Assembly (NCBI GenBank): GCA_030247855.1 | Contig: JAPDRN010000001.1 | Coordinates: 186,001-250,000 of the forward strand | Direction: 5' to 3' | Source: Knufia peltigerae | Lineage: Eukaryota > Ascomycota > Eurotiomycetes > Chaetothyriales > Trichomeriaceae | Length of the DNA: 64,000 bases | Shown here: positions 53,733-64,000 of the stretch, piece by piece | Numbering within the stretch: the stretch's first letter is position 1 | Layout: each line of letters begins with the position of its first letter | Program-made: the position numbers and the translations under genes | The notes under the pieces: model-generated | What the model was told of the DNA's origin: nothing | Database searches by the model: none | What the model saw: the letters and a program-made list of their open reading frames with translations, nothing else

Positions 53733-54111
53733 AGACGCAGATTTTAGTAAAGCGAAATGGTTTCAAAGAATGATATACCACGTAGATATTTCCTGATTTG
53801 GAAGACTAATATACAGTGGAATGGAGTAAGACAATACACTTGGACTTGCCGCTAAGAGCACAAGACGAGGACATGATTTTCTTTGGGAAATATAGATATT
53901 CATATATCCTATAGAAAGTATACAGAAGAAATAAAAATAAGAGAAAAAAAAGGACTTTCCAAGTCTCACAATATCAATAACAGTGTTTCAACCCAGCGCC
54001 ATCGCTCGCTCGTAAAAACACAAAAAAAAAGACCAAAACTTTTCCCATGCTCTTTCTTTTTCAGGTCCCGAAATCGCTATGCTTGTGGACCATGAAAAGC
54101 ACACACAGACA
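53733..54111. other. Convergent intergenic region
   Basis: No gene is supported. It is A-rich, with A runs near 53942 and 54020. Confidence 0.5.
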
Positions 54112-54837
54112 CTAATAAACCATAATCTTGATACCATCCTGACCGGCGGGCCAGGAGATCTCGACCTGGTCACCCTGGGGGACGACCTCACCGCCAAAGA
54201 CCTGGCCGGCCACCAAGGAACAAGGGAAGAATCCGTTGGACGTGGCGGCGGGTCCGGACCCGACCTGCCACACGGCCTCGCCGCCGGGGACGACGTCGAT
54301 GGCGCCGATGTTCTGGTTCCTCAGGTTGCCCGAGGGCCAGGTGGTGGTGCTGGCCGTGGCGGGCGCGAGGCTCGTGAACAGCTGGGCCTTGAGCGAACCC
54401 GAGGCGTACGAGCCCGCGGCCTCGAGGCCGAACGCCACCCGGCACCAGTTCTGCGAGTACTGCGCGGGGACGGCAAAGGTGACGAGGGCCGTCGAGTCGG
54501 CGCCGCCGTTGGTGTAAGACCGGGACACAAAGCCGCGAGCCGTGTTGAAGTTGACCGCGCCCGTCGCCACGTTGTACTGGGAAGTGTACTCGGGATAGAT
54601 GGTCGCGACCGCCGTCCCGGACGTCGGGTATCCCGTGTAGGAGCCCCAGGAGAAAGTAGTACCCGAGGTCGAGGGCGGTGTGGTTGTGTTGGTGATGGGG
54701 TATCCGCCGCCGCTGTTGCATGAGGTGGTGGAAGAAGAGCCGGATTGGCGGACGGTCAAGGGAGCAGCTTGAGAAAGCATGGCAGAAGAGAGAATTCCGC
54801 CGAGGATGGTGGCAGCGATCATGGTTGATTGACCCAT
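54112..54837 (-). CDS. Secreted But2-type (ubiquitin 3-binding protein C-terminal domain) protein
   Basis: A 241-residue protein. A signal peptide (about 1-24, ending MLSQAAPL) is followed by a Ser/Thr/Pro-rich linker. From about 90 on lies a compact beta-rich domain with GAVNFNTARGFVSRSYTNGG, QNWCRVAFGLEAAG, a paired cysteine near the end (GFFPCSLVAGQ), and a terminal ISWPAGQDGIKIMVY. This matches the But2 C-terminal domain pattern common in secreted fungal proteins, often cell-surface or effector-like and functionally undefined. The GC content of the coding part is clearly above its flanks. No intron is needed. Confidence 0.65.
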   Translation of the reverse strand: MGQSTMIAATILGGILSSAMLSQAAPLTVRQSGSSSTTSCNSGGGYPITNTTTPPSTSGTTFSWGSYTGYPTSGTAVATIYPEYTSQYNVATGAVNFNTARGFVSRSYTNGGADSTALVTFAVPAQYSQNWCRVAFGLEAAGSYASGSLKAQLFTSLAPATASTTTWPSGNLRNQNIGAIDVVPGGEAVWQVGSGPAATSNGFFPCSLVAGQVFGGEVVPQGDQVEISWPAGQDGIKIMVY

Positions 54838-56025
54838 TTTCTTCTGTGTTATATAGAAAAGAAGTTGTCTTCTGATATAAAGGTTTGCTATTTGCCTTAG
54901 AAAATTTCCGAGTTGCCAAAGTCTTTTGAAGTTCTCTGGGCTTGTTTTGTGAAGGCTGTTTGGTAGTAAGAAGTAGTATTGATTGAATTAGTCTTGTAGT
55001 GATTGTGACTAGAAGGTGAGAATGAATGATAAGAAATAAAAGAAGCAAGAAAAGAGAAAAACGAAGGTTAATTATACTTGTTGAATGCCGCTGTGTTCAG
55101 TAGTCAGTGTATATAGAGAGGATGGGATCTATGAGGAGGTGGGAGAATCACGGCTCTCGGAGAGGTCAGTGCGAGCCACAAATGAAGATAGACAGGCACA
55201 TTCCCTCTTACGCTCGGACACGAGATTGGCGAGGAAAGGCTGAGAATGGAAGTGAAAACGTGTGAGATGTCAGCAAGTGGTTGGGCGCAGTTGGCCATGT
55301 AGTTCTTCGTCCTGATCTATTGTAAGAATATTCGCACCGAAAGAGGAAATGCGCGAGGCTGAAGGCACCAGGCTCTTGGTTTGACGAGGCTGGAAGGTGA
55401 ATGGGCCAAAAGGTGGCCCGGGATACAACGCTAACACCACTGCATCAGGCTGAAGCTGGGACCATTTCTCCCCAGCCGCGTGCGTCTCTCCGTAGCTTGA
55501 TGAGATTTGGGCCAACCCGTGGTCTGTCCATAGATAGGACCTGGGAAACAGAGCCTCGCCTCCCAATTAATACTCCGACCTCGTCCTTCAGCCACATATC
55601 ACTTTTGAAAATCCGGGGTTGATGCTTTGCCAAACATAGACACTAGGATCGAATTCTGACGAGGCTGAATCCCAGCCAATTGATTTCCCGCTGCGATGAA
55701 AATAGTATCTTGTTTGCCAGCTTGAATAAGGATGGAAGAGGTTGTGATTGGTCCAAAAAGAATCCAGGTTTCGAGAATTCTTTGTCCCCGAATACCACAT
55801 GCACCACCGTTTGAGTGTGTGCTGAAAACGAGTCCACCGGTCCTCTAAAAGTGAAGAACGATACTGTGTCCGTATGTGGGAGCCTCCTAATAGGTAGGGA
55901 GTATAGTGTTGTGTAACAGCTGGAGATCAAGACACAAGCCTCTAACGGCCATTCTCGATCAGAGCTCTCACTCGAAGGCGTACAACAACTCATTCGGCTG
56001 AGGGTTTCCCACCTAATTATCTATA
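54838..56025. other. Intergenic region with repeated AGGCTGAA words
   Basis: No gene is supported. The left end should be the promoter of the secreted protein. AGGCTGAA or its complement occurs near 55356, 55446, 55598 (partial) and 55663, echoing the gene-poor stretch at 5.6-7.8 kb. Confidence 0.45.
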
Positions 56026-57286
56026 TCATAACGCCACATCCTCCATCTCGGCGCCTTCCTTCGCGTCCTCAACCAGGGGCTGATGTTTCTCTTCAGTATG
56101 AGGGTCCTGGGATTTGTCGTCCGAGGAATCTTCCTCTGGCTCTTCGTCATTCTCGTCGTCCTCTTCTGCATCTGATTTTTCGGCCTTCTGCTTGTCCTTA
56201 GCTTCGGTCGCCTGTGGCTCTGGCTCTTCTTCGCTTTCTTCCTCTTCGTCGTCATCCTCTTCACCGGCAGCAGGGGTGGGTGGCAGGTCTTTTTGTGGTG
56301 GCGTTGGCGGTACTTCAGGTCCAGGCTCACCGCTGACCGTACTCTCTCTGTCAGGACTCTTTGGTGATGTTACTGGCTCTTTAGACCGTTGTGGAATGCT
56401 ACTTTGTGAAGGAGCGGCAACTGTCGATGGCCGACCAGCCAGAGATGGATTCGATCCAATTTGTCTTTGCTTGGGATCTGCATCCAAATAGTATCCACGC
56501 ACGCCTATGATCTTCCCTTCTCTTTCGCACCCTTCTATCCACTCAGGTCTCACCACCGGAATGTTCATTTCATTGGCTCTTTCCCAGTCACGTCCACGGC
56601 CTTCAGTGCAAATGAAATGCGTAGTATCGATGCGAATCGTGTCGATCATCTTCGCACCAATGCGCTCGATAGCTGTTTCAAGAGTCTCCCTCATTGGTGG
56701 GGGCAAGATACCAGGAGTCACCGTGATTCCTGTCAAATTGTTCATGGCATGTGTCTTGACAGTAAGCTCGTTACTCGTGTAGGTGCCACCACTCGTCTTG
56801 AGTACGAGATAGAAGGAGTACTCAGTATCTACAGCCAGTCCGCTGATCTTGGTGGCTGTTTGTTCCATTGGTCGCGGGATGTTGCCTGCCTTGCTCCCGT
56901 TTCGGTACAGTGCCAGGGAGTGAAGAGTAGTGGTCGCGAGCTGGATAGGATCCCATTCGAGGACAAGAGATGTCTGGGTAGCATTTCGCAGTCGTAGTGC
57001 AGGTGTAGCTGGGGTGTTGATGCCATAAGTGTTCAGGATTTGCTTCTGTAGGGAGGAGAATGCGGCGTGCGTTTTTTGTTCGGCCTCGAAGTTTTGTTTT
57101 ACGGTGATGTCAACAATGGAGCCCGAGGTTATAGATGAAGGCAGGAGTATCGATGGGAACTCTATCTAGAATGGCTGTCAGAATGGCTGTCCACTTCAGC
57201 AGAATGAAACTCACGAGTCGTTTGTCTTCGGTGAGCAGAACCGCAACACCTGCATCGACCTTGCCCACGGTCAGGGACACCAGCAT
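56026..57286 (-). CDS. CHS5: Chs5, exomer core subunit for chitin synthase export
   Basis: Exon 1 (57215-57286) and exon 2 (56026-57165) join in phase 0 across a 49-nt intron, giving about 403 residues. Exon 1 begins MLVSLTVGKVDAGVAVLLTE, the diagnostic Chs5 N-terminus, and the join yields KRLIEFPSILLPS. An N-terminal dimerisation part is followed by a fibronectin type III domain (about 80-165) and a BRCT domain (about 171-235: THFICTEGRG, then VVRPEWIEGC). The FN3-BRCT pair binds Arf1. A Pro/Ser linker and a very acidic Glu/Asp tail (about 325-400) end the protein. Exomer carries cargo such as chitin synthase Chs3 from the trans-Golgi to the surface. Confidence 0.93.
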
Positions 57287-57609
57287 CTTTGCGAAATTTT
57301 CCTGGCAATCCAATGAAGCAGAGTGCTCGAGTTTTATTGTCGAGGAGTCTGAAGGGCTCGTAGTGCAGGACTGCAGAGTTTATCTCCTGGGTGGTATAAC
57401 TGTTTACTCTATTGACATGTTGTCGACTTCATATTACGACTTGCGATAGCGCTAAGAGTATGACGTACTCCACCCTATTTTTTGGTAGTGCGCAACGCAA
57501 TAACCGGGATATGCAGTTTTCGTTCAACTTGAACGAGGAGCAGCCAGGGAATGTGATACTAACCGATGTCGAAGATGTGCATTGCAAAGTATCTCTAAAA
57601 GGTTTCAGC
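57287..57609. other. Intergenic region
   Basis: This 323-base gap between the CHS5 start and the PalB stop contains the CHS5 promoter. No gene is seen in it. Confidence 0.5.
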
Positions 57610-60225
57610 CTACCCTTCTCCCAAACCCCATGGGCCCATCTCGAGTTTCTCATCTGTGAATACTTCCACTTCAAGAGTCTCAACTCGGGGAGAAGCTTGC
57701 CCTTGACTCAGTCGTTCCAGTACTAGCCACAGACCACCAGTTCCCGGGCTGCACATGGAAGGCTGAAGGTCTACATCCCCGACACGTATTCCGGCAGAGA
57801 CACTAGTAAACTCTTCATTGTCAAATTTGCTGCTCGCCAGCACCTGCTTGTACGGTCCTTGACCTTGTTCAAGCGTCATTTTAAATAGTGACTGTGCGAC
57901 TGCAGGTGGCGTTTCATGTCGCGCTATAACAGTCACACGACTCATCCTCTTAATAGTCAGAGGAGCCAGAAGTCGATCCGTATTCGTATCGAAGACCGCT
58001 GGTGCGCTTCTGATACTGAGTCGGCCACTGCCGTCAGGGGGTAGTTGGATCAACGGAGTATTCTCGTTGGAGTAGAGTTCAAGCGTAAAATCAGCGTGCT
58101 GGTTGGGGTCGAAAGTTGAGCAGATGATAGTGTAATTGCCACTATCTAATTCTGTCTCAAAAAAGGCACTCCCACGCCGATAGTCCCCTGAGTGTGCGAG
58201 CACATCTCTCGGTCGCAGGCGCACAATTCTTGAGCCATCGCTGAACACAAGCAGCATTTTAACATGAATGTTTGATTCCTGTTTTTCGTCGCACTTGACG
58301 CGAAGAAGTAACGCCAAGCGCTGCTTGCTCGAGAGTCGTATCCGAAATTGTGGATTGGCCAGGTAGTTGGGAGAGTCCGAGTTGCCGCCAGCGGTTGATC
58401 CATGCCATGATGACTTGATGCTAGATCTTTCAGGATAACGAAGTCGAGCTTCCGAAACCGTGACTGGGCCCTTTGAGAGCGCAGATAGAGTAAAATTCAT
58501 TTTACCAGGAGGTAGTTCTTGGAAAACCACGACAGCAGTATAAGCAGTCCGTGCTGTGGCCTTGAACCTCAATAGAGTGTTCGGGGAGTCGACAAAAGGG
58601 CCCCGTATCTTTGCACTACCACTCGCTAGCACTCTCCACCCATGGCGCTCATACAGATAGATGCTGATGTAGCCATTTTTCCCAACGGTTTCTTGAGAAT
58701 AATCCCCTGTTCTGAAATGTCTGCTCAATAATATCCAGACTTCTGAATCTTTCCCTGCGGTGATCGCGAACTGAGGATTGTCTACCAGAATGTTTCCGCT
58801 TTGATCGAGGCCTTGTTGTTGCCAGGAAAAATGAAGTTCTTCCCGGTTAGCGAAAAGGCCAGGGTTCCAGTTGATATACATATTTTCGAAATAGTTGAAC
58901 ATGCTATTGAACTCCATCCAGAAAGTCCCAGGGAGCATTTCTTCGTCTGCTGTCGATCCACTTCCGTCCTCTTGATTGGGTCTTCTTCTTGACGCACCTT
59001 TCCAGACATCACCATCCGCCCAGGGATTTTTTACTAGAATTTCCCTAACATCTTTGTTGGATGATAGAGCCAAGACTGCATAGTCATGTTCTGCTGCAAG
59101 TCCAAGGTACTTCTGCTCGCGGCTTGGTAGTTTGCCGGTGCCAATGGTGATCAGCACGTTCCCCTCGGTGAAATTAGTGGCGATTTCTTCCCACAGACGA
59201 TCCGGTTCAACTCCTTCATCGTGCAAGAATACCTGCTGAGGCAACCAACCGGTGAGGACTGCAAGATCAGTGCCAGAGTTACTTCCAGGGAAGTCGTAGC
59301 CTCCTCGTACTTTGAGATAGGCCTTTTCGACCAGTGCTGGCCATAATAAGCCAGGATTTCGACGGTCTATGACATGAAGCACTCGGGAGGACTTTGAGCT
59401 CGGTAGAAAGTCGTCGATTTCGACCCTACGCCAACAGCCATTGAAGTATAGTTTCAAAATATATTTCCTGTTCGGGGAAAAGGAAATCTGGTCATTTTCA
59501 AAGTCATATGGGTGTACAATCGAACGAAGAATCTGTTCTAATGTTAATTGGGCATAAAATAGAACCGGGTAACCTACCTTGGGGTGACCGGCTTGAACTC
59601 GGGAGATACCCGCACATAGGCTTGCGACTACTGAACAGTCAGATGTCAAGTCCTGGACAAGGTCCATTGGCTCATTAGTGTGCATCATCGCTTTGACGGG
59701 AGAATGCTGTTCAGTAGTTCTGTTGCTCATGGAAGAAATAGCATCGTCCGCCCGTTTCCAGCCACCAAAGGTTTCCAGTTGCTCTGAAGAAAGTGGAAGA
59801 AGCGGCGAATCAGTGAATGGTTCTTGCCCTTCTCGTAGCAGGAATTCATCGGGACCAGGTGCACTTGTCCAAGGCTTGAAAATAAAACCATTCAATTTTG
59901 AGCCCTCGAGAATTATGATGTTTTCTCTTGTTGTAAGCTTGCGAGCCGAAACAGGCGCCTTGAGTTCACGTCTGACCAGGGCCCTGCTGGACGACGTCGA
60001 ACAGGTATATGATCCATTCTTGATCTTTTCAGCTCGTGCTAGAAGTTCCTTACACTTGGTGTCGAGCCTTTTGCGATCTGAAGGGGTATCGACCAGCCGG
60101 AGGGCTTGAAGGTACAGCTCAACGCTGTTGATTGTAGCCTCAAGATCCGCCGTTGACCCAGTCTTGGAGGCAGTGTTCTCTATGGAGAGAGCCTGCTGCT
60201 CAAGCATCGACCATTTGGCAGCCAT
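57610..60225 (-). CDS. palB: PalB/Rim13 calpain-like cysteine protease
   Basis: An 871-residue single-exon protein of the ambient-pH pathway, which signals on ESCRT-III to activate the transcription factor PacC/Rim101 at alkaline pH. An N-terminal MIT domain lies at about 1-75. The calpain catalytic core is complete: Gln191 and Cys197 in VQDLTSDCSVVASLC, His380 in AAEHDYAVLAL and Asn400 in VKNPWADGD. Two beta-sandwich C2-like/calpain-III domains fill the C-terminal half. There is no EF-hand region, as expected for the PalB/calpain-7 branch. The protein starts MAAKWSMLEQQALSIE. It lies directly upstream of CHS5 on the same strand, but separate promoters are expected. Confidence 0.93.
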   Translation of the reverse strand: MAAKWSMLEQQALSIENTASKTGSTADLEATINSVELYLQALRLVDTPSDRKRLDTKCKELLARAEKIKNGSYTCSTSSSRALVRRELKAPVSARKLTTRENIIILEGSKLNGFIFKPWTSAPGPDEFLLREGQEPFTDSPLLPLSSEQLETFGGWKRADDAISSMSNRTTEQHSPVKAMMHTNEPMDLVQDLTSDCSVVASLCAGISRVQAGHPKVGYPVLFYAQLTLEQILRSIVHPYDFENDQISFSPNRKYILKLYFNGCWRRVEIDDFLPSSKSSRVLHVIDRRNPGLLWPALVEKAYLKVRGGYDFPGSNSGTDLAVLTGWLPQQVFLHDEGVEPDRLWEEIATNFTEGNVLITIGTGKLPSREQKYLGLAAEHDYAVLALSSNKDVREILVKNPWADGDVWKGASRRRPNQEDGSGSTADEEMLPGTFWMEFNSMFNYFENMYINWNPGLFANREELHFSWQQQGLDQSGNILVDNPQFAITAGKDSEVWILLSRHFRTGDYSQETVGKNGYISIYLYERHGWRVLASGSAKIRGPFVDSPNTLLRFKATARTAYTAVVVFQELPPGKMNFTLSALSKGPVTVSEARLRYPERSSIKSSWHGSTAGGNSDSPNYLANPQFRIRLSSKQRLALLLRVKCDEKQESNIHVKMLLVFSDGSRIVRLRPRDVLAHSGDYRRGSAFFETELDSGNYTIICSTFDPNQHADFTLELYSNENTPLIQLPPDGSGRLSIRSAPAVFDTNTDRLLAPLTIKRMSRVTVIARHETPPAVAQSLFKMTLEQGQGPYKQVLASSKFDNEEFTSVSAGIRVGDVDLQPSMCSPGTGGLWLVLERLSQGQASPRVETLEVEVFTDEKLEMGPWGLGEG

Positions 60226-60807
60226 CCCCGGTGATATATCGGATTCTAGGAGGCAATGACCTTGATGTAATGGCTTGGAGTGCGTATGTTTGAGGGAAGC
60301 TGTGATCGACCGTAATGCTATGGTCGGCCGTAAGATTGATTGCGCAGAGCCGTGCCGTGCGAATGCCGAGCACGATCCGGGATCGGGCGCTGAATAGTTC
60401 GGATTTTGGCAGATTCTCCCAAAAGTTGCCGTCCTGTTCTAGTTGTTACCTCGGCACAAGCTCTAACGGAGCGGCTGGGAAAGGCGAAGGCATCCCCCAT
60501 GTCATCCCGCAAGGGTTTCTCGGGGGAATGAGGATCTGGAACCGAATTGAATTTCTTTAGATACACTTGTTGCTGCCATTGTTTTCCTTTCTGCCGTTCT
60601 TTATCTCCCTTTTACCGTCTCCCAAGCTTCACACGGTCTACACTGCATTCCTCCACCTGATCCGACACTTCTTATCGGTCGGCGGCATATCCTCACCGAG
60701 ATATCGAAACAAGTCTGTAGCACGGAATCCCTACGTCACCAGCACTCTACTTCGCGGCAGGTTGATAGGTGTGATAAAGATATCTCCAGCTGAAAGCGAG
60801 CCGAGCA
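60226..60807. other. Divergent promoter region
   Basis: No gene is supported between the starts of PalB and the peroxisomal carrier. Confidence 0.5.
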
Positions 60808-61991
60808 ATGTCGGGCGAGGGAAAGTTGGCGCCATGGGAGAGCGCCATTGCGGGTGCATCTGGTGCGGTTCTGGCCAACGCCCTAGTATATCCTCTTGAT
60901 ATGTATGATATGTTCTCATTTGTCGAATTGATGGTCACATTCTAATGGGCATTGCAGCGTGAAAACAAGGTTACAAGTGCAAATCAAAAAGAAGAACCAG
61001 GAGAACCATCACAGTGCCGAACATCATCACTACGAGTCCACGATCGATGCTATCTTGAAGATTGTTGAACATGAGGGTATACATGGCCTCTACTCCGGCC
61101 TTGCAGGAGCCCTGGCCGGAGTTGCGTCCACAAACTTTGCCTATTTCTACTGGTATTCGGTGGTGCGAGATCTGTGGACAAAATATGAGACAACTCCCGG
61201 CCAACATCCGGGTACAGCAGTTGAATTGTCCCTTGGTGCAGTTGCAGGGGCTCTCGCTCAGGTGTTCACGATCCCCGTCGCCGTGATCACAACAAGGCAA
61301 CAAACACAACCCAAGGGCCACAAGAAGGGCTTCTGGGAGACTGGAAAGGACGTGGTCCACAGCGAGGACGGCTGGAGTGGATTATGGAGAGGCCTCAAGG
61401 CTTCTCTCGTGCTGTGTGTCAACCCGGCCATCACATACGGTGCCTATCAGCGCCTGAAAGATATAATGTACCCAGGACGAGCACGATTACATCCGTGGGA
61501 GGCTTTCGGTACGTACACTTCTTTGTGCAATGTTGTTTTGATTGGATATCACTAACCGCAGTCTAGTTCTCGGAGCCATGTCCAAATCACTGGCGACACT
61601 GACAACTCAACCACTGATCGTCGCCAAAGTTGGTCTGCAATCACGACCACCCCCAGCCCGCGAGGGCAAGCCGTTCAAGACGTTTGGAGAAGTCATGGCC
61701 TACATTATCGAGCACGAAGGCCCTTTTGCCCTCTTCAAGGGCATTGGTCCCCAACTGCTCAAGGGTCTGTTGGTCCAAGGTCTGCTTATGATGACCAAGG
61801 AGAGAGTCGAGTTGCTGTTTGTCCTACTGTTCGCCTATCTGCGTGCCGCGAAGACGAAGCGGGCGAAATTGGCTGCCCAGCTCAAGGAGCAGGCTGCTCC
61901 AGTGGCCGAAACCTTGAAAAGTCGTGCCATGCCTGTCGCGGAAAACGTTCTTGAGAAGGCCAAGACTGCTTTCCCAGCAACAGCGAAGTAA
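60808..61991 (+). CDS. ANT1: Peroxisomal adenine nucleotide carrier (Ant1/PMP47-like)
   Basis: Exons 60808-60902, 60958-61508 and 61567-61991 (introns 55 and 58 nt) give about 356 residues. It is a mitochondrial-carrier-family protein with three repeats, each led by a P-x-x-x-x-(K/R) signature: YPLDIVKTRLQ (formed by the first splice), TIPVAVITTRQQ and TQPLIVAKVGLQ. The loop FAYFYWYSVVRDLW and the fit to PMP47 suggest the peroxisomal ATP/AMP exchanger needed to activate fatty acids inside peroxisomes. A Lys/Ala-rich tail of about 55 residues follows the last membrane span. A mitochondrial location cannot be excluded from sequence alone. Confidence 0.83.
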
Positions 61992-62549
61992 AGATCGTGC
62001 TCTAGCTATGCTCCTGGCGGGTTGTACAAACGGGGCGAACGGATGTAGGTCAGGAGACCTGAAAACCAAAAGTTCCTGACTAGTCGAATCCCTTGAGATG
62101 GATCTGAGGAAGTTGGAATGGCGAGAGGACTTGCATTTGTTACGGAGCATGGAGCGGTACGGCAAATGATTACATTCCGGTTCTTGGGATGAATGTCTTT
62201 TTTTGTGATGCAGTGTCATATCATGTCTTTCCAGAGGGGATGGGCCTGGTACCAGAGAAAAGTGGGAAACAAGACCACCAGGATGTAGACGCGGCTTGGT
62301 TGAGTAGACAAGACTTGCTTTGGCTATCTTCTGTTCTATTTTCAGGGTTTGCAATATATATACAGAAATTTTTTGAATCTGGTACATTCAAATCGTAAAG
62401 ACTCAATATGCGATATTGTATAGTCGGTGTTCACAAGATGTTCCTGTACAGTGTGAAGCAGCACATGTGAAAACAAGTGTCACATGTAATGCTGAATGTG
62501 CCATCGTCTATTGGCTGGTCGAACTTGAGTAGCTGTGCACAAACATTAT
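61992..62549. other. Convergent intergenic region
   Basis: No gene is supported between the 3' ends of the peroxisomal carrier and TRM61 genes. Confidence 0.5.
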
Positions 62550-63945
62550 TCATCGATTCCTCTTTTTAGCCCATCCTGTAAGAGGTCAGCATGCCGTCGC
62601 TGACTGTATGACGATCATAACCAAGGGGAATGGTTATTTGGAATTTTTCGGGATAGGAAAACAACGCAGGGGCTAGACGCACCTGTTTGGCCTCTCCGCC
62701 ATTCAGCCGCTATCGCTGCAGACTCGGGCGAAATCTTCTTGAACAATGCGATGAAGCCGCCTCCCATCGTCCTCTCGCCGACCAGAGGCCGGCATATCAT
62801 GACCGGCTCGTCTGGCTGTTCTTCAGGCAAGCGATCCCCAAGCGCTTCCAGTGCCGCTTTCTCGACAATGCTGTCGTCATCTTCGTTCGAGTCGATCTGT
62901 GGAGGCTCTTTGTCCATCTCGACACCGGCAACTGGCTCGGTTGTCGAGGGTTTGGAGCGATCTTTGTGCTTTCGCGGCATGACCATCCTTACGTCCCATC
63001 TACGGCCGGTGCTGATCCCCTCACCTAGTTCGAGAACTCTCTCCATCACCAAGGGTAAGTTCGAGTCTTGTATTGCTTTCGCGCATTCACCTATCTGCGT
63101 CACGCTCGGCGTGAAAACAACCACTTTTGCACCGTCGCGCATGGCACCGCTGACGTATTGTAATTGTGTATGGACGCCCGGCATGTCGAGAAGGACATAG
63201 TCCAGGAATCCATCCTCGGAAGTGCTGGCGAAGGGATTCCAAGTGCTCAACTTGCGTTGGGTGGATTGTGCCTGAATCCATGTACTCGCGTCGCCGGCAT
63301 AGAAGTCGACGTGTGGCCAGTACAGACCTTGTCGGTAACCACGAACAATCTTCTCGGCATGCCAGCGGTTGGCTTCAACTTTCTCAACGGTGTGAAGGAT
63401 AGCACGGCGACTTTGTTTCCATTCTGACCACGCTTGCCTTACGCCGGTCTCTAGAGCAGGCTCTGGTTGTTGGGATTCGTTCTTCTGGTATTGAGGGACG
63501 GGGATATTTAGAGGAGGGGGGTTGGCGGCGGCGATGGCGCGCGATATATGCAGTGTCAGACTACCATGGCCGGTGCCTGCTTCAAGTATTTCGAGAGGCG
63601 AAGAAACCGGGGACTTCTCGTCGGTCCAAGGAATGGGATGAATGTCCAGAAGTGACACGATGGAAGAGGCATAGTTTGCGTAAACCTTGAAAGTAAGCTT
63701 TCTACACAGAGACTGGCATGGGAAGTAGCATACTGGAGTCACAAGTCTTGGTGTCAGGGAGACATAGTCGTCCAGTGTAGGGGCATCGATTTTGTATATT
63801 CCCTTCGGACCTCGAATGTAGAAAGATGACAATGGTTTGCCAATTATATCGTTGTGAGGGAGTAAACCATTCTTGTAATTTGAGGAGCCATTCTTCTGAA
63901 GTGGTGCTGAGAGCTTCAAGCCGTCTACGAGCACCCTCTCACCCT
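62550..63945 (-). CDS. TRM61: tRNA m1A58 methyltransferase catalytic subunit Trm61 (5' part outside window)
   Basis: Partial gene. Exons 63734 to about 63945, 62683-63685 and 62550-62575 are visible. Upstream of 63945 the frame closes, and a TACTAAG branch point with an AG acceptor indicates an intron, so the first exon lies beyond the edge or in the last bases. A 48-nt intron (63686-63733) is a multiple of three without a stop; removing it restores LVTPVYANYASSIVSLLDIH, the conserved family block. A last intron (62576-62682) leads to an eight-codon exon ending WAKKRNR. SAM motif I is EAGTGHGSLTL, and DYVLLDMPG is the later motif. With Trm6, it methylates A58 in the T-loop of tRNAs, including initiator tRNA-Met. 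Confidence 0.88.
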
Positions 63946-64000
63946 CTTGGACAACTTAGTACAGATCCATCGGAAGGTCGTCTGGAGTGGAATTACCCGC

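Noticed and set aside
54079..54723. 214-codon open frame on the plus strand
   Set aside because: It is antisense to the secreted But2-type protein; Gly/Arg-rich shadow composition.

Overview
The window is nuclear DNA of a filamentous ascomycete (Pezizomycotina). This is inferred from three things. Genes are monocistronic and split by short GT-AG introns (46-156 nt) that often carry CTAAC/CTGAC-like branch points. The gene set is typically fungal: PalB/Rim13 calpain, the exomer subunit Chs5, cobalamin-independent methionine synthase, a NACHT-type NLR, and a But2-type secreted protein. Gene spacing and intergenic simple repeats also fit. I cannot place the order with confidence. No tRNA, rRNA, CRISPR array or intact transposon was seen.

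Layout. 0.8-8.2 kb is gene-poor: a tail-anchored inositol 5-phosphatase, an F-box protein, and several coding-like but broken stretches, notably a decayed gene with an HCW-DP-GKKHY module at 4334-4913. 8.2-15.0 kb holds a large protein kinase (two exons) facing an NLR-type NACHT/ankyrin protein, a plausible self/non-self recognition locus. 15.5-27 kb: GNAT acetyltransferase, a Spo12-like protein, a DHA1 drug/H+ antiporter, Vps18, a small membrane protein and a ketopantoate-reductase-like enzyme. 27-36 kb: a four-copy repeat protein, a stop-interrupted gene relic, an amidohydrolase, a secreted tripeptidyl-peptidase-like hydrolase, DNA polymerase eta and isovaleryl-CoA dehydrogenase. 38.8-52.3 kb: HAD phosphatase, TYW3 with a homopolymer insert, a methyltransferase with a natural histidine run, Met6, a steroid-5-alpha-reductase-family enzyme, acetolactate synthase regulatory subunit, an SDR and a C11orf54-like protein. 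53-64 kb: a frame broken by two TGA codons, a But2-type secreted protein, Chs5, PalB, a peroxisomal nucleotide carrier and Trm61, which runs off the right edge.

Function. Most genes are housekeeping and do not form an operon or an obvious biosynthetic cluster. Loose themes are endosome/late-secretory trafficking (Vps18, Chs5, PalB), branched-chain amino acid metabolism (Ilv6 for synthesis, isovaleryl-CoA dehydrogenase for leucine breakdown), tRNA modification (TYW3, Trm61) and DNA damage tolerance (Pol eta). The least ordinary parts are the kinase-NLR pair and the broken coding stretches in gene-poor DNA. Splice sites were placed by eye from reading frame, splice consensus and remembered family patterns. 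Family assignments rest on recognised motifs, not on a search.
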